From NCBI RefSeq assembly GCF_023227765.1, contig NZ_JALKBZ010000017.1:1-53019 (forward strand): 53,019 bases of DNA, read 5' to 3'. Positions 8,733 through 17,049 of this stretch are shown here, one piece after another (position 1 is the first letter of the stretch; every line of letters starts with the position of its first letter). Both the position numbers and the translations under genes were made by a program. The DNA is from Fuchsiella alkaliacetigena. Lineage in GTDB: Bacteria > Bacillota > Halanaerobiia > Halobacteroidales > Acetohalobiaceae. Below the pieces are notes generated by a model, which worked only from the letters and a program-made list of their open reading frames with translations, was not told the DNA's origin and did no database searches.

Positions 8733-9872
8733 ATGATTAAGCAGGGGCAAACTTTAAGACCAGCTTGGGCGGAGATAGACTTAGCTAAAATAGAGCATAA
8801 TATTCTCCAGTTTAAAAAAAGATTAGCTGCTGATACGTTATTGATGGCAGTGGTGAAGGCTAATGCTTATGGGCATGGAGCGGTGGAGGTTACTAAGACA
8901 GCCTTAGCAGCGGGGGTTGATAAGTTAGCTGTAGCTATTCTAGATGAGGCCTTAGAGTTAAAAGAGGCTGGCTTCGATGAGGAAGCAATTTTGATTTTAG
9001 GTTGGACTCCAGCTGAAGCTGCTGGGGAGTTAATCAAGCAAGGCTTTGCTCAAACTATTTATGATTATGATAATGCTCAAGCCTTATCTCGGCAAGCAGT
9101 AGAGTTAGATAAAGAATTGAAAGTACATGTTAAGGTGGATACAGGAATGAGCAGGATTGGAGTACAGCCTGCTGAAGCAGTAGATTTCATTAAAGCTATT
9201 CATAAGCTGCCTAAATTAGTAGTGGAGGGAGTTTTTACTCATTTTGCTCTAGCCGATGAAAAGGATAAAAGCTTTACTTATCAACAGTTTAATAGCTTTA
9301 AAAATGTATTAACAGAGTTAGCAGCTGCTGGGCTGGAGATTCCAATTAAGCACTGTGCCAATAGTGCTGCCTGTCTGGACTTACCTGAAACCCAGTTGGA
9401 TATGGTTAGATTAGGAATTTCAATTTACGGACTCTTTCCTTCGGCTCAGGTAGAGCAGGAGTTGGACTTAAAGCCGGCTTTATCTTTAAAAGCCAAGATA
9501 GCTCAACTAAAGGAAGTGCCAGCTGGAACGGGGATTAGCTATGGGCATACCTATACTACCTCTGCTCCTAGTAAAATAGCTACCATTCCTTTAGGCTATG
9601 ATGATGGTTATAGTAGACTCTTATCTTCAAATAGTGAAGTTCTGGTAAATGGTCAACGAGCTCCGGTAGTAGGTAGAGTCTGTATGGATCAATTTATGGT
9701 TGATGTTAGTGAAGTAGGTGAGGTACAGGTAGCTCAAGAGGTTGTTTTAATTGGCAAGCAAGGCTCAGAAAGAATTACTGTTGAAGAAATAGCAGCTAGA
9801 ATTGGAACTATTAATTATGAGGTTGTCTGCATGCTGAGTTCTCGAGTGCCAAGAGTTTATATAAATTTATAA
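8733..9872 (+). CDS. alr: Alanine racemase
   Basis: This 379-residue PLP enzyme interconverts L- and D-alanine for peptidoglycan. The PLP lysine is in VVKANAYGHG near residue 37. The C-terminal catalytic tyrosine is in GISYGHTY near residue 264. RVCMDQFMVDV is also conserved. ATG 8733 has AGGAGG five bases upstream; GTG 8727 overlaps that site and is less likely. It follows the other PLP racemase by 22 bases, so the two are probably one operon. Confidence 0.95.
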   Translation: MIKQGQTLRPAWAEIDLAKIEHNILQFKKRLAADTLLMAVVKANAYGHGAVEVTKTALAAGVDKLAVAILDEALELKEAGFDEEAILILGWTPAEAAGELIKQGFAQTIYDYDNAQALSRQAVELDKELKVHVKVDTGMSRIGVQPAEAVDFIKAIHKLPKLVVEGVFTHFALADEKDKSFTYQQFNSFKNVLTELAAAGLEIPIKHCANSAACLDLPETQLDMVRLGISIYGLFPSAQVEQELDLKPALSLKAKIAQLKEVPAGTGISYGHTYTTSAPSKIATIPLGYDDGYSRLLSSNSEVLVNGQRAPVVGRVCMDQFMVDVSEVGEVQVAQEVVLIGKQGSERITVEEIAARIGTINYEVVCMLSSRVPRVYINL

Positions 9873-9959
9873 TAATTAAAGCAGGATAAAGCATTATTAA
9901 CTAGAAGTTGTATCAAGACAAGAATAAAAATAGTATATATAATTTAAGGAGGCCTGCAG

Positions 9960-11108
9960 ATGATCAAGCAAGCAGACATTTTAAAACGATTTTTAGAACT
10001 AGTACAGATAGATAGTGAGTCTAAAGCAGAGCGGCAGATTGCAGATAAGTTAAAACAGGAGTTAAAAGAGCTAGGATTAGAGGTTAGTGAGGACCAGGCC
10101 GGAAAAAAGATTGGTGGTAATGCTGGGAATATAATTGCTAAGCTAAAGGGGAGGAATTCTGAACTACCTACTCTTTTACTAACAGCCCATATGGATACAG
10201 TTACTCCGGGCCAGGGGATAGAGCCGGTAATTAAAGATGGGGTTATTTACAGCAGTGGTGATACTATTTTGGGAGCCGATGATAAGGCGGGAATTACTGC
10301 TATTATGACAGTTTTAGAGACTATATTAGCTGAAGAGAACGATTTGGAGTATGGTAATTTGGAAGTAGTATTTACTGTTTGTGAAGAGATAGGACTGTTG
10401 GGAGCTAAGAATTTAGACTATAGTCAGTTAGCAGCTGATTACGGAATAGTTTTGGATACTAACGGAGAAGTAGGCTCGGTGGTTATAGAAGGGCCCGCTC
10501 AAAATAAGATAGAGGCGGTAATAAATGGTGAAGCAGCTCACGCTGGCGTTAATCCAGAAGAGGGAGTTAATGCTATTAAAGTTGCTAGTATTGCTCTTTC
10601 TAATATGAACTTAGGTAGGATTGATGAAGAGACTACGGCTAATATTGGCGTAATTGAAGGTGGGGAAGCAACTAATATTGTTCCTGATATAGTAAAGTTA
10701 GAGGGTGAGGCTCGAAGCAGAGATGAGGCTAAATTAGCTGCCCAAACAGAGCATATGCTGGAAATTTTGGAGAGCTCAACACAGAAGTTAGCAGCTGAAA
10801 TAGATATTAACACGGAAAGAATGTATTCAGCTTTTGAATTAAGTAAAGAAGAACCGCTAGTAAAGTTGATTTTGAGAGCTGCTGAAAGGATAGAAATAGA
10901 GCCTAAACTAATAGCTGGAGGTGGCGGTAGCGACGCTAATATCTTGAACAGTAATGGAATTCCGGCGGTAAATTTGTCTTTAGGGACTAATGATGTTCAT
11001 TCGCCCGAGGAAAATATTGAGATTAAGGATTTAGTTAATATCAATAGGTATTTATTGGCGATAATTGAAGAGTGGGCTGCCGGAAATAAAAAGAGTAAGG
11101 CTGTTTAA
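9960..11108 (+). CDS. M20-family metallopeptidase, PepT-like
   Basis: A 382-residue zinc aminopeptidase of the M20 family, closest to tripeptidase T-like proteins. Metal ligands and catalytic residues are visible in order: AHMDTV (His and catalytic Asp), GADDKAG (bridging Asp), CEEIG (general base Glu and ligand Glu), VLDTNG (Asp), and VHSPEE near the C-terminus (His). A dimerization domain sits in the middle (about 180-290). AAGGAGG lies upstream of ATG 9960. It probably degrades small peptides in the cytoplasm; substrate range is not readable from sequence. Confidence 0.9.
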   Translation: MIKQADILKRFLELVQIDSESKAERQIADKLKQELKELGLEVSEDQAGKKIGGNAGNIIAKLKGRNSELPTLLLTAHMDTVTPGQGIEPVIKDGVIYSSGDTILGADDKAGITAIMTVLETILAEENDLEYGNLEVVFTVCEEIGLLGAKNLDYSQLAADYGIVLDTNGEVGSVVIEGPAQNKIEAVINGEAAHAGVNPEEGVNAIKVASIALSNMNLGRIDEETTANIGVIEGGEATNIVPDIVKLEGEARSRDEAKLAAQTEHMLEILESSTQKLAAEIDINTERMYSAFELSKEEPLVKLILRAAERIEIEPKLIAGGGGSDANILNSNGIPAVNLSLGTNDVHSPEENIEIKDLVNINRYLLAIIEEWAAGNKKSKAV

Positions 11109-11217
11109 GTTGAGGAATTATCTCTATTTCCATCACATAAAATAATAAGTGAATTAGTAAAGAAGATTATCAGGAATAGTTTTAAAATTATCAATAGTTA
11201 GGATTGGAGGTATTTTT

Positions 11218-12312
11218 TTGCTGGCTACTGCTCAAGGCGTAGTAACTGCTATTAATAAAGTCAGAGCTGGCTTAACAGTGGTAGAAGTAGAGCTAAAGTC
11301 TGGCCAGCAGCGCCAGGCTATCAACTATGATAGTTTAATAGGTGAACTTGAGCTGGGTAATAGAGTAATTTTGAACACTACCGCGGTGGACTTAGGCTTA
11401 GGAACTGGAGGTTATGATTTTGTGATTGCTGCTGTTGATGCTAAGCCTCAGTCTTTGCAGGGCCCCGGTCATATTATGAAGCTACGTTATACTCCCTTAC
11501 AGTTAAAGGTGGAGGCTGTAGAAGAAAAAAGTAGTGCTTGGAGAAAGGAAATAGCAGACTTTAGCTCTTTAGAGGAACAGCTAGTGTTGGTGGGCTCCTT
11601 GCATAGTATGGTAGCTCCGGCAGCTCTTATTTTGGCTAACTTGAGTAGAGAACAGTTGAAGGTAGTTTATATTATGACCGATAAAGCAGCTTTACCTTTG
11701 CAGTTAAGCCACAGCATAGTTGAATTAAAAGAAGCGGGGCTAATCCAGAGCACTATTACCGTAGGGCAGGCTTTTGGGGGCGACTTAGAAGCTGTTAATA
11801 TCTATTCAGGGCTGATAGCTGCTAAGGAGGTACTTCAGGCCGATGTAGTTATTGTAGCAATGGGCCCGGGGATTGTAGGAACGGGAACTGAATACGGTTT
11901 TACTGGTTTAGAACAGGGACAGATTATTAATGCCGTTAATGTCTTAGGGGGGACTCCCATAGCTATCCCCAGAATTAGTTTTGCTGATTCAAGAGAGAGA
12001 CATTACGGGCTCAGTCATCATACCTTAACCGCCTTAAGCAAGGTAGCTTTGACTGAAGCTATTGTAGCCCTGCCTAAATTAAGTGGCATTCAAAAAACTA
12101 GAATTGAAGAGCAGTTAGCAACTCATCAATTAATTAATAAGCATCAGCTGAGGTATAAAGAGGGAGCAGAAATATTAGAGATTATTAATGAAGCTAGGAT
12201 TGCTGTTAATACAATGGGGCGAGACGAAAAGGAAGATCCAGAATTCTTTAAAACAGCTGGAATAGCGGCTTTATTAGCTTTAGAAGAGTTAGGACTATTA
12301 ATAAGGAGTTGA
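11218..12312 (+). CDS. DUF3866 family protein
   Basis: This 364-residue protein of unknown function matches the DUF3866 family of Firmicutes and Actinobacteria. Notable stretches are LNTTAVDLGLGTGGYDFV, GHIMKLRYTPLQ, and the glycine-rich MGPGIVGTGTEYGFTG. No signal peptide or membrane segment is visible. TTG 11218 follows TTGGAGGT at a normal distance. It is followed seven bases later by a NUDIX gene, a neighbourhood shared by many Firmicutes. No function is proposed. Confidence 0.8.
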   Translation: MLATAQGVVTAINKVRAGLTVVEVELKSGQQRQAINYDSLIGELELGNRVILNTTAVDLGLGTGGYDFVIAAVDAKPQSLQGPGHIMKLRYTPLQLKVEAVEEKSSAWRKEIADFSSLEEQLVLVGSLHSMVAPAALILANLSREQLKVVYIMTDKAALPLQLSHSIVELKEAGLIQSTITVGQAFGGDLEAVNIYSGLIAAKEVLQADVVIVAMGPGIVGTGTEYGFTGLEQGQIINAVNVLGGTPIAIPRISFADSRERHYGLSHHTLTALSKVALTEAIVALPKLSGIQKTRIEEQLATHQLINKHQLRYKEGAEILEIINEARIAVNTMGRDEKEDPEFFKTAGIAALLALEELGLLIRS

Positions 12313-12318
12313 AGTAAT

Positions 12319-12867
12319 GTGGAATCAGAGTTAAGTGAAGAAATAATAGCAAGCACTGAAGTGTATAGTGGCAGAATTGTAAAGCTGAGGGAAGATCAAG
12401 TAAGGCTGCCCGATGGGACAAGTGCCGAGCGAGAAATAGTAGAACATTCGGGCGGGGTGACTATAGTTCCTTATTTGGAAGATACTCAGGAAATTATCTT
12501 AGTTCGTCAGTTTAGAAGTCCTTTAGGAAAAATAATGTTAGAACTACCGGCGGGGCTATTAGAGGAAAATGAGACCCCTCGCGACTGTGCTCAGCGAGAA
12601 TTAGCAGAGGAGACAGGCTATCAAGCTAAAAACTGGGAAAAAATAGGTAGCTTTTATACTTCACCCGGCTTTTGTGATGAGGAGATTCATCTTTATCTGG
12701 CTCAGAGGCTTAAAGAGTATCAACAGCATACCGATGAGGATGAGTTTATTGAAATAGTGAAGCTTTCCTTAAACGAGGCTAAAGAAAAGCTGTATACTGC
12801 TGAACTGGCTGATGCTAAGACGATTATTGGTTTGCAATACTTGTTTAATTATTGTTCAGGAGGTTAA
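12319..12867 (+). CDS. nudF: NUDIX hydrolase (ADP-ribose pyrophosphatase type)
   Basis: This 182-residue protein carries a complete Nudix box: G-x5-E-x7-RELAEETGY, near residues 75-97. It hydrolyses nucleoside diphosphates linked to another group, most likely ADP-ribose. The upstream VRQFRSPLGKIMLELPAGLL matches NudF-type enzymes. Start GTG 12319 has AAGGAG about ten bases upstream; an ATG two bases earlier is in the wrong frame. NudF next to spoIIM and the deoB/pnp genes is a conserved Firmicute order. Confidence 0.9.
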   Translation: MESELSEEIIASTEVYSGRIVKLREDQVRLPDGTSAEREIVEHSGGVTIVPYLEDTQEIILVRQFRSPLGKIMLELPAGLLEENETPRDCAQRELAEETGYQAKNWEKIGSFYTSPGFCDEEIHLYLAQRLKEYQQHTDEDEFIEIVKLSLNEAKEKLYTAELADAKTIIGLQYLFNYCSGG

Positions 12868-12875
12868 TAGATAGT

Positions 12876-13583
12876 ATGGTTAAATTATTAGGAAATCAGC
12901 GGAGTACAGAGTGGACTCCTACTCTAAATATTACTTCTAATGCTTCGGGAGCTGCTAAAGCAGCGCGAAAAGGTGATATAGTAATGATTGTAGATATTAT
13001 AGATATGTCCACTACTATTGAAGCTACCCTAGATGCTGGAGCGTTAGATGCTTTTGGAGCTAGTCCGGATCATATTTCTTTAAAAATTCAGACTAATCCT
13101 GAAAAGATAGGCTACTTTGCTGCTAAAAAGGCTTTAAAGTATGATAGTGAAGTGGTGTTGATAACTGAACCGCGTTTGGCTTCCCGGGAGGAGCGAGAAA
13201 AGAATATTAACTTAACTTTGACTGGAATTAAGAGAGCTGGAGCTGAAATTGAAGATATAATTCCTAACTTAGGAGCGGAAGTAGTGAAGCTGTTGGACTT
13301 TGAAGAAAAAGTAGTTGTGGCTATTACTGAAACTGGGGGAGTGGCTTATGATGTGGCTTATAATCACGGAGCTCCCGAAGTAATTACAGGAACTATAGCT
13401 AGAACCTTTAAGAAAAAGGGAGCTCAGCCAGCTCGAATATCTGCTCAACGAGCGATTAGATTAGCTCAGAAGTTTAAAACAGGAATTACTTTAGTAGCAG
13501 CTAGCTCTAACTCTTATGAGGATATTTTAGCGGCTGAACATATCGGCAAATTAATAATTGAAGAAGGTTTTTTGGAATTATAG
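12876..13583 (+). CDS. Conserved hypothetical protein, possibly ComB-like fold
   Basis: This 235-residue protein is not recognised with certainty. VMIVDIIDMSTTIEATLDAGA near residue 35 and the C-terminal ASSNSYEDILAAEHIG resemble the pattern of 2-phosphosulfolactate phosphatase (ComB), in which VDVLRATTTI and SEPNAEDVLAA occupy similar places. The resemblance is weak, and coenzyme M synthesis is not expected here. No membrane segments. ATG 12876 has CAGGAGG eleven bases upstream, inside the 3' end of the NUDIX gene; TTG 12852 is the alternative. It lies between nudF and spoIIM, so it may be in the same transcript. Confidence 0.5.
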   Translation: MVKLLGNQRSTEWTPTLNITSNASGAAKAARKGDIVMIVDIIDMSTTIEATLDAGALDAFGASPDHISLKIQTNPEKIGYFAAKKALKYDSEVVLITEPRLASREEREKNINLTLTGIKRAGAEIEDIIPNLGAEVVKLLDFEEKVVVAITETGGVAYDVAYNHGAPEVITGTIARTFKKKGAQPARISAQRAIRLAQKFKTGITLVAASSNSYEDILAAEHIGKLIIEEGFLEL

Positions 13584-13592
13584 CTTGTCATA

Positions 13593-13650
13593 CTCTCCCC
13601 CCATTAAGCATATGTTTTAGTAAGATGTTTCGTAATTGATGGGGGGAGAG
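13593..13650 (+). promoter_or_regulatory. Inverted repeat enclosing the spoIIM Shine-Dalgarno
   Basis: CTCTCCCCCCAT (13593-13604) is exactly complementary to ATGGGGGGAGAG (13639-13650), with a 34-base loop. The right arm is the ribosome binding site of spoIIM (start 13653), so the folded RNA should hide it. There is no T-run, so translational control fits better than termination. A role is inferred. Confidence 0.7.
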
Positions 13651-13652
13651 CA

Positions 13653-14300
13653 ATGTTTAATTTAGGCCAGATTAAAAATAGCACTCTGAGATTTATACAG
13701 CGTAACTTTTCGATTTTATTATTTTTAGTAGTTATTTTCATTAGTGGAGTAACCTTTGGCTCTATTACAGTTAAGATGTTAAATCACACGGAAAAAAGCG
13801 AGTTGATTCATTACCTATCTAGTTTCTTCCAGGGGTTTCAGGGAGAGTTTGTTTTACAAAAGGACTTGCTGGCTCAGCAGGCTATTTTTTATAACTTGAA
13901 GTCTATTTTTATATTGTGGATTTTGGGAGTTTCTATGATTGGTTTGCCTTTGATTCCAATTATTATTTTTTTGCGTGGTTTTGTGATTGGATTTGCGGTA
14001 GGCTTTTTAGTTGAAGAACTGGCAATTAAGGGATTGATTTTTGCTATTTCTGCTATGTTACCTCATAATATTATTGTAATTCCTGTTTTGATTATAGCTG
14101 GAGTAGCTGCAGTTGCTTTTGCGCTTAATCTTTTAAAGAGTAAGTTTTCTAAACGGCCTCTTAATTTTGTGCAGTACTTTTTTGGCTATTCTACTATGAT
14201 GGGATTATTAGGAATTATTTTGGTAGTAGCGGCTTTAATTGAGAGTTTGTTGACTCCTTTGGTGATGGAGTTAGTGATTAATTTTATTGTGGCGGCTTAG
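13653..14300 (+). CDS. spoIIM: Stage II sporulation protein M
   Basis: This 215-residue integral membrane protein of the DUF95/SpoIIM family has about five hydrophobic segments. Typical stretches are ISGVTFGSI near residue 30 and FILWILGVSMIGLPLIPIIIFLRG near residue 85. In Bacillus SpoIIM works with SpoIID and SpoIIP in septal peptidoglycan remodelling during engulfment. Its presence supports a spore-forming lineage. The start lies two bases after a strong GGGGGGAGAG, which is buried in an inverted repeat. In many Firmicutes xerD follows; here a 730-base stretch without a gene separates it from deoB. Confidence 0.92.
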   Translation: MFNLGQIKNSTLRFIQRNFSILLFLVVIFISGVTFGSITVKMLNHTEKSELIHYLSSFFQGFQGEFVLQKDLLAQQAIFYNLKSIFILWILGVSMIGLPLIPIIIFLRGFVIGFAVGFLVEELAIKGLIFAISAMLPHNIIVIPVLIIAGVAAVAFALNLLKSKFSKRPLNFVQYFFGYSTMMGLLGIILVVAALIESLLTPLVMELVINFIVAA

Positions 14301-14570
14301 CTGTTAAGTGTATTAATCAAATGATAAATGATAGAGGATAGAGGATAGATAAAGTTCAAAAGATTAAAAGTAGTTTGACACAGCGCCCTGAAGGAAGCGT
14401 TCTTTGCTGACTGAAGAAGTACTCTTGGGGTGTGCCCCGTAGCGACGCCATTATTTTGGCTAGTCATTACTTTGGGAAGTGCCCTTGGGGTGACTAAAAT
14501 CTGACTAAGTTCTGACTAAACCTTAAGAGATAAGTTCAAAATTTCATTTTCCTTACTAAAATATTGGTAT
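14301..14570. other. Gene-free stretch with short direct repeats
   Basis: No open frame of convincing quality is present. Two similar copies of GAAGTRCYCTTGGGGTGWS lie at about 14415 and 14476, GGGGTGTGCCCC forms a small hairpin, and CTGACTAA-like units are repeated near 14495-14520. It may be a decayed gene or a repeat remnant; xerD, often found here, is not recognisable. Confidence 0.5.
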
Positions 14571-14989
14571 AATGTTGCGTTGGCGTGGGAGGCCAAATGG
14601 ATGTTTAACGCTAGAAAAGTTTATTTTAGTACTTCTAAGACTCATCTCCACTAAAATAAGAACCCGCCAATTTTAATTAGAAAAATTGGCTAAACCAGTT
14701 CTTATTTTAGCTCCAATTCGTCAAGAAGTACTAAAAAATAAACTTTAATATCGCTTATAAACACCCATTTGACCGTGCTGATAACGAAATTGGTTTTTCA
14801 CGATAAAATAATCCCCCAGGGGTGTTTAGGAGCGGAAATCTAGCTTTTTTCGTCGTTTTTATTAAATTATTTTAAAAAGCTCGAGCAAATCATAATAGCT
14901 ATAGTTTTCATAAATGAAGAAGGAGAGAAAAAAGATTTGGAGCGTTAAACACCCCTGGGGGTACCCAGACCTCGTTAAAAAGCAACATT
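14571..14989. repeat. Nested foldback element between spoIIM and deoB
   Basis: About 420 bases with six nested inverted repeats. Outermost AATGTTGC (14571) with GCAACATT (14982). Arm 1: CAAATGGATGTTTA (14594) with TAAACACCCATTTG (14758); 14616-14636 with 14724-14746; CTAAAATAAGAAC (14651) with GTTCTTATTTTAG (14698); GCCAATTTT (14666) with AAAATTGGC (14682). Arm 2: CCCCCAGGGGTGTTTA (14813) with TAAACACCCCTGGGGG (14946), continued inward by AAATCT/AGATTT and AGCTTTTT/AAAAAGCT. The two ends share TGTTTAACGCT in inverted orientation. No protein is encoded. It could be a MITE-like foldback sequence or a large structured RNA. Confidence 0.75.
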
Positions 14990-15033
14990 AGAACGAAAAA
15001 GTTTTATTTTGTGAAAAAGAAAGGAGCTAGAGC

Positions 15034-16215
15034 ATGAAAATTAAAAGAGTACTAATTATAGTTCTAGATAGCTTAGGAGTCGGAGCCCTACCAGACGCTA
15101 AACAGTTTGGAGATGAGGGGGCTAGTACTTTACCGAATATTGCTCGAGAACTAGGTGGAATTGAACTACCTAACTTAGAAAGATTAGGCTTGGGAAATAT
15201 AGCCGGAGTAGAGATTAAAGGAGTAAATCAACTATCAAAAGCTGAAGGAGTCTATGCTAAAATGGCTGAGGCTTCCCCGGGTAAGGATACCACTATGGGC
15301 CATTGGGAACTGGCGGGAATTATTTCTGAACAGCCTTTCCCTACTTATCCGGATGGCTTTCCAGAAGAGATAATTAAAGAGTTTGAAGAAGCTATTGGGA
15401 CTGAGATTTTAGGTAACTATGCTGCTTCGGGGACGGTAATTATTGAGGAACTAGGTGTAGAACATTTAGCAACTGGACAACCTATAGTCTATACTTCTGC
15501 CGATAGTGTATTTCAGATTGCCGCTCACGAAGATGTAATTTCTGTAGAGGAGTTATATAGTTATTGTCGAAAGGCTAGAGAGATCTTAAAGGGAGAGCAT
15601 GCAGTAGCGCGAGTGATAGCTAGGCCTTTTAAGGGAGAGCTAGGTAGTTTAGTGCGTACTGCTAGCAGAAAGGACTTTTCCTTAGTTCCACCGAAGCCTA
15701 CGCTTTTAGATTCTGTTAAAGAAGCGGGACAAACAGTATTAGGAATTGGAAAAATTGATAATATCTTTGCTGATCGAGGTTTGACTGACTCTAAGCATAT
15801 TGCTGGTAATCAAGAAGGAATAGAGACTATTTGTGACTCATTAACTGAGGTGGAAGCAGGTTTGATTTTTGCTAACTTAGTGGACTTTGATCAGCTATAT
15901 GGGCATCGAAATGATGTGCAGGGTTATGCTCAAGCCTTGCAGGAGTTTGATAGTCAACTACCGGAGATTGAAGCACTGTTAGAGGAGGATGACCTGTTAA
16001 TAATTACGGCTGATCACGGCTGTGATCCTACTTATCCGGGCACGGATCACACTCGGGAGTATGTGCCCTTATTAATTAAAGGAGCAGCTATTAAAGCAGG
16101 TGTAGATTTAGGAATTAGAGATAGTTTTGCTGATTTAGCTAGTACTGTAGCCGATATTTTGGAGGTAAAAGAGCCTGAAGATGGAAGTAGTTTTAAAGAG
16201 CAGATTATGGATTAG
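15034..16215 (+). CDS. deoB: Phosphopentomutase
   Basis: This 393-residue enzyme of the alkaline phosphatase superfamily interconverts ribose/deoxyribose 1- and 5-phosphates. The metal-binding start [17 protein letters not shown], the phosphorylated threonine motif [11 protein letters not shown] near residue 86, and the C-terminal [19 protein letters not shown] are all diagnostic. AAGGAG precedes ATG 15034. With the two nucleoside phosphorylases that follow it forms a nucleoside salvage operon: the phosphorylases release ribose-1-phosphate and DeoB feeds it into central metabolism. Confidence 0.96.
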   Translation: MKIKRVLIIVLDSLGVGALPDAKQFGDEGASTLPNIARELGGIELPNLERLGLGNIAGVEIKGVNQLSKAEGVYAKMAEASPGKDTTMGHWELAGIISEQPFPTYPDGFPEEIIKEFEEAIGTEILGNYAASGTVIIEELGVEHLATGQPIVYTSADSVFQIAAHEDVISVEELYSYCRKAREILKGEHAVARVIARPFKGELGSLVRTASRKDFSLVPPKPTLLDSVKEAGQTVLGIGKIDNIFADRGLTDSKHIAGNQEGIETICDSLTEVEAGLIFANLVDFDQLYGHRNDVQGYAQALQEFDSQLPEIEALLEEDDLLIITADHGCDPTYPGTDHTREYVPLLIKGAAIKAGVDLGIRDSFADLASTVADILEVKEPEDGSSFKEQIMD

Positions 16216-16232
16216 CAAAGGAGTGAGCTGAA

Positions 16233-17048
16233 ATGGATTTAACTAAGGTAGAAGAGAGTGTGGATTATTTAGAGGCAGAATTAGCAATTAAGCCGGAAAT
16301 AGCTTTGATTTTGGGTTCTGGGTTGGGAGTTTTAGCTGAGGAGATTGAAGAAGCTAGGCAGATTCCTTATCAAGAAATACCTAACTTTCCCGCTTCGACG
16401 GTGGAAGGACACGCTGGACAACTGGTTTGTGGAGAGTTAGCAGGTAAAGAGGTAGTAGCTATGCAGGGCCGTTTTCACTATTACGAAGGCTACAGTCTAA
16501 CAGAAGTTACCTTTCCGGTCCGGGTAATGAAGCTCTTAGGAGCTGAGAAATTAGTAGTTACCAATGCTGCCGGAGGAGTTAATGAGAGCTTTAATGTAGG
16601 GGATTTTATGGTAATCAGGGATCATATAAATTTCATGGGTACTAACCCTTTGATTGGTAGTAATGAAGAGGAATTCGGGCCCAGATTCCCTGATATGTCC
16701 ACAGCTTATAGTCAAGACTTGATAGAGTTAGCGGAAGCAGTGGCTCAACAGCAGGGAATAGGAGTTAAAAAGGGAGTTTACTTAGCTGTGACCGGGCCCA
16801 GCTACGAAACTCCAGCCGAGGTTGAGTTTATTTCTCGTATTGGAGCTGACGCAGTGGGAATGTCTACGGTACCGGAGGTAATTGTGGCTAATCATATGCA
16901 AATGGAGGTGCTAGGTATCTCCTGCATTACCAACATGGCGGCTGGAGTTTTGCCTAAGCCTTTAGACCATGAGGAGGTAATTGAGACTACGGAGCGGGTT
17001 AAGCCTAAGTTTATCAGCTTAGTGAAAGGAGTTGTTAAGGAGATTTAA
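16233..17048 (+). CDS. punA: Purine-nucleoside phosphorylase
   Basis: This 271-residue trimeric-type PNP splits purine nucleosides with phosphate to base plus (deoxy)ribose-1-phosphate. Visible motifs are LILGSGLG (phosphate site), GHAGQLVCG, QGRFHYYEGY, VTNAAGGVN and the base-site segment GVYLAVTGPSYETPAEV. Its start is 17 bases after deoB behind AAAGGAG. It lies directly before the pyrimidine phosphorylase, one base apart in effect (stop at 17048, next ATG 17050). Confidence 0.95.
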   Translation: MDLTKVEESVDYLEAELAIKPEIALILGSGLGVLAEEIEEARQIPYQEIPNFPASTVEGHAGQLVCGELAGKEVVAMQGRFHYYEGYSLTEVTFPVRVMKLLGAEKLVVTNAAGGVNESFNVGDFMVIRDHINFMGTNPLIGSNEEEFGPRFPDMSTAYSQDLIELAEAVAQQQGIGVKKGVYLAVTGPSYETPAEVEFISRIGADAVGMSTVPEVIVANHMQMEVLGISCITNMAAGVLPKPLDHEEVIETTERVKPKFISLVKGVVKEI

Positions 17049-17049
17049 G

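Noticed and set aside
14901-15000. Possible short coding frame inside the foldback element
   Set aside because: The ATG near 14914 has no proper RBS and its reading is dominated by the inverted repeat arms.
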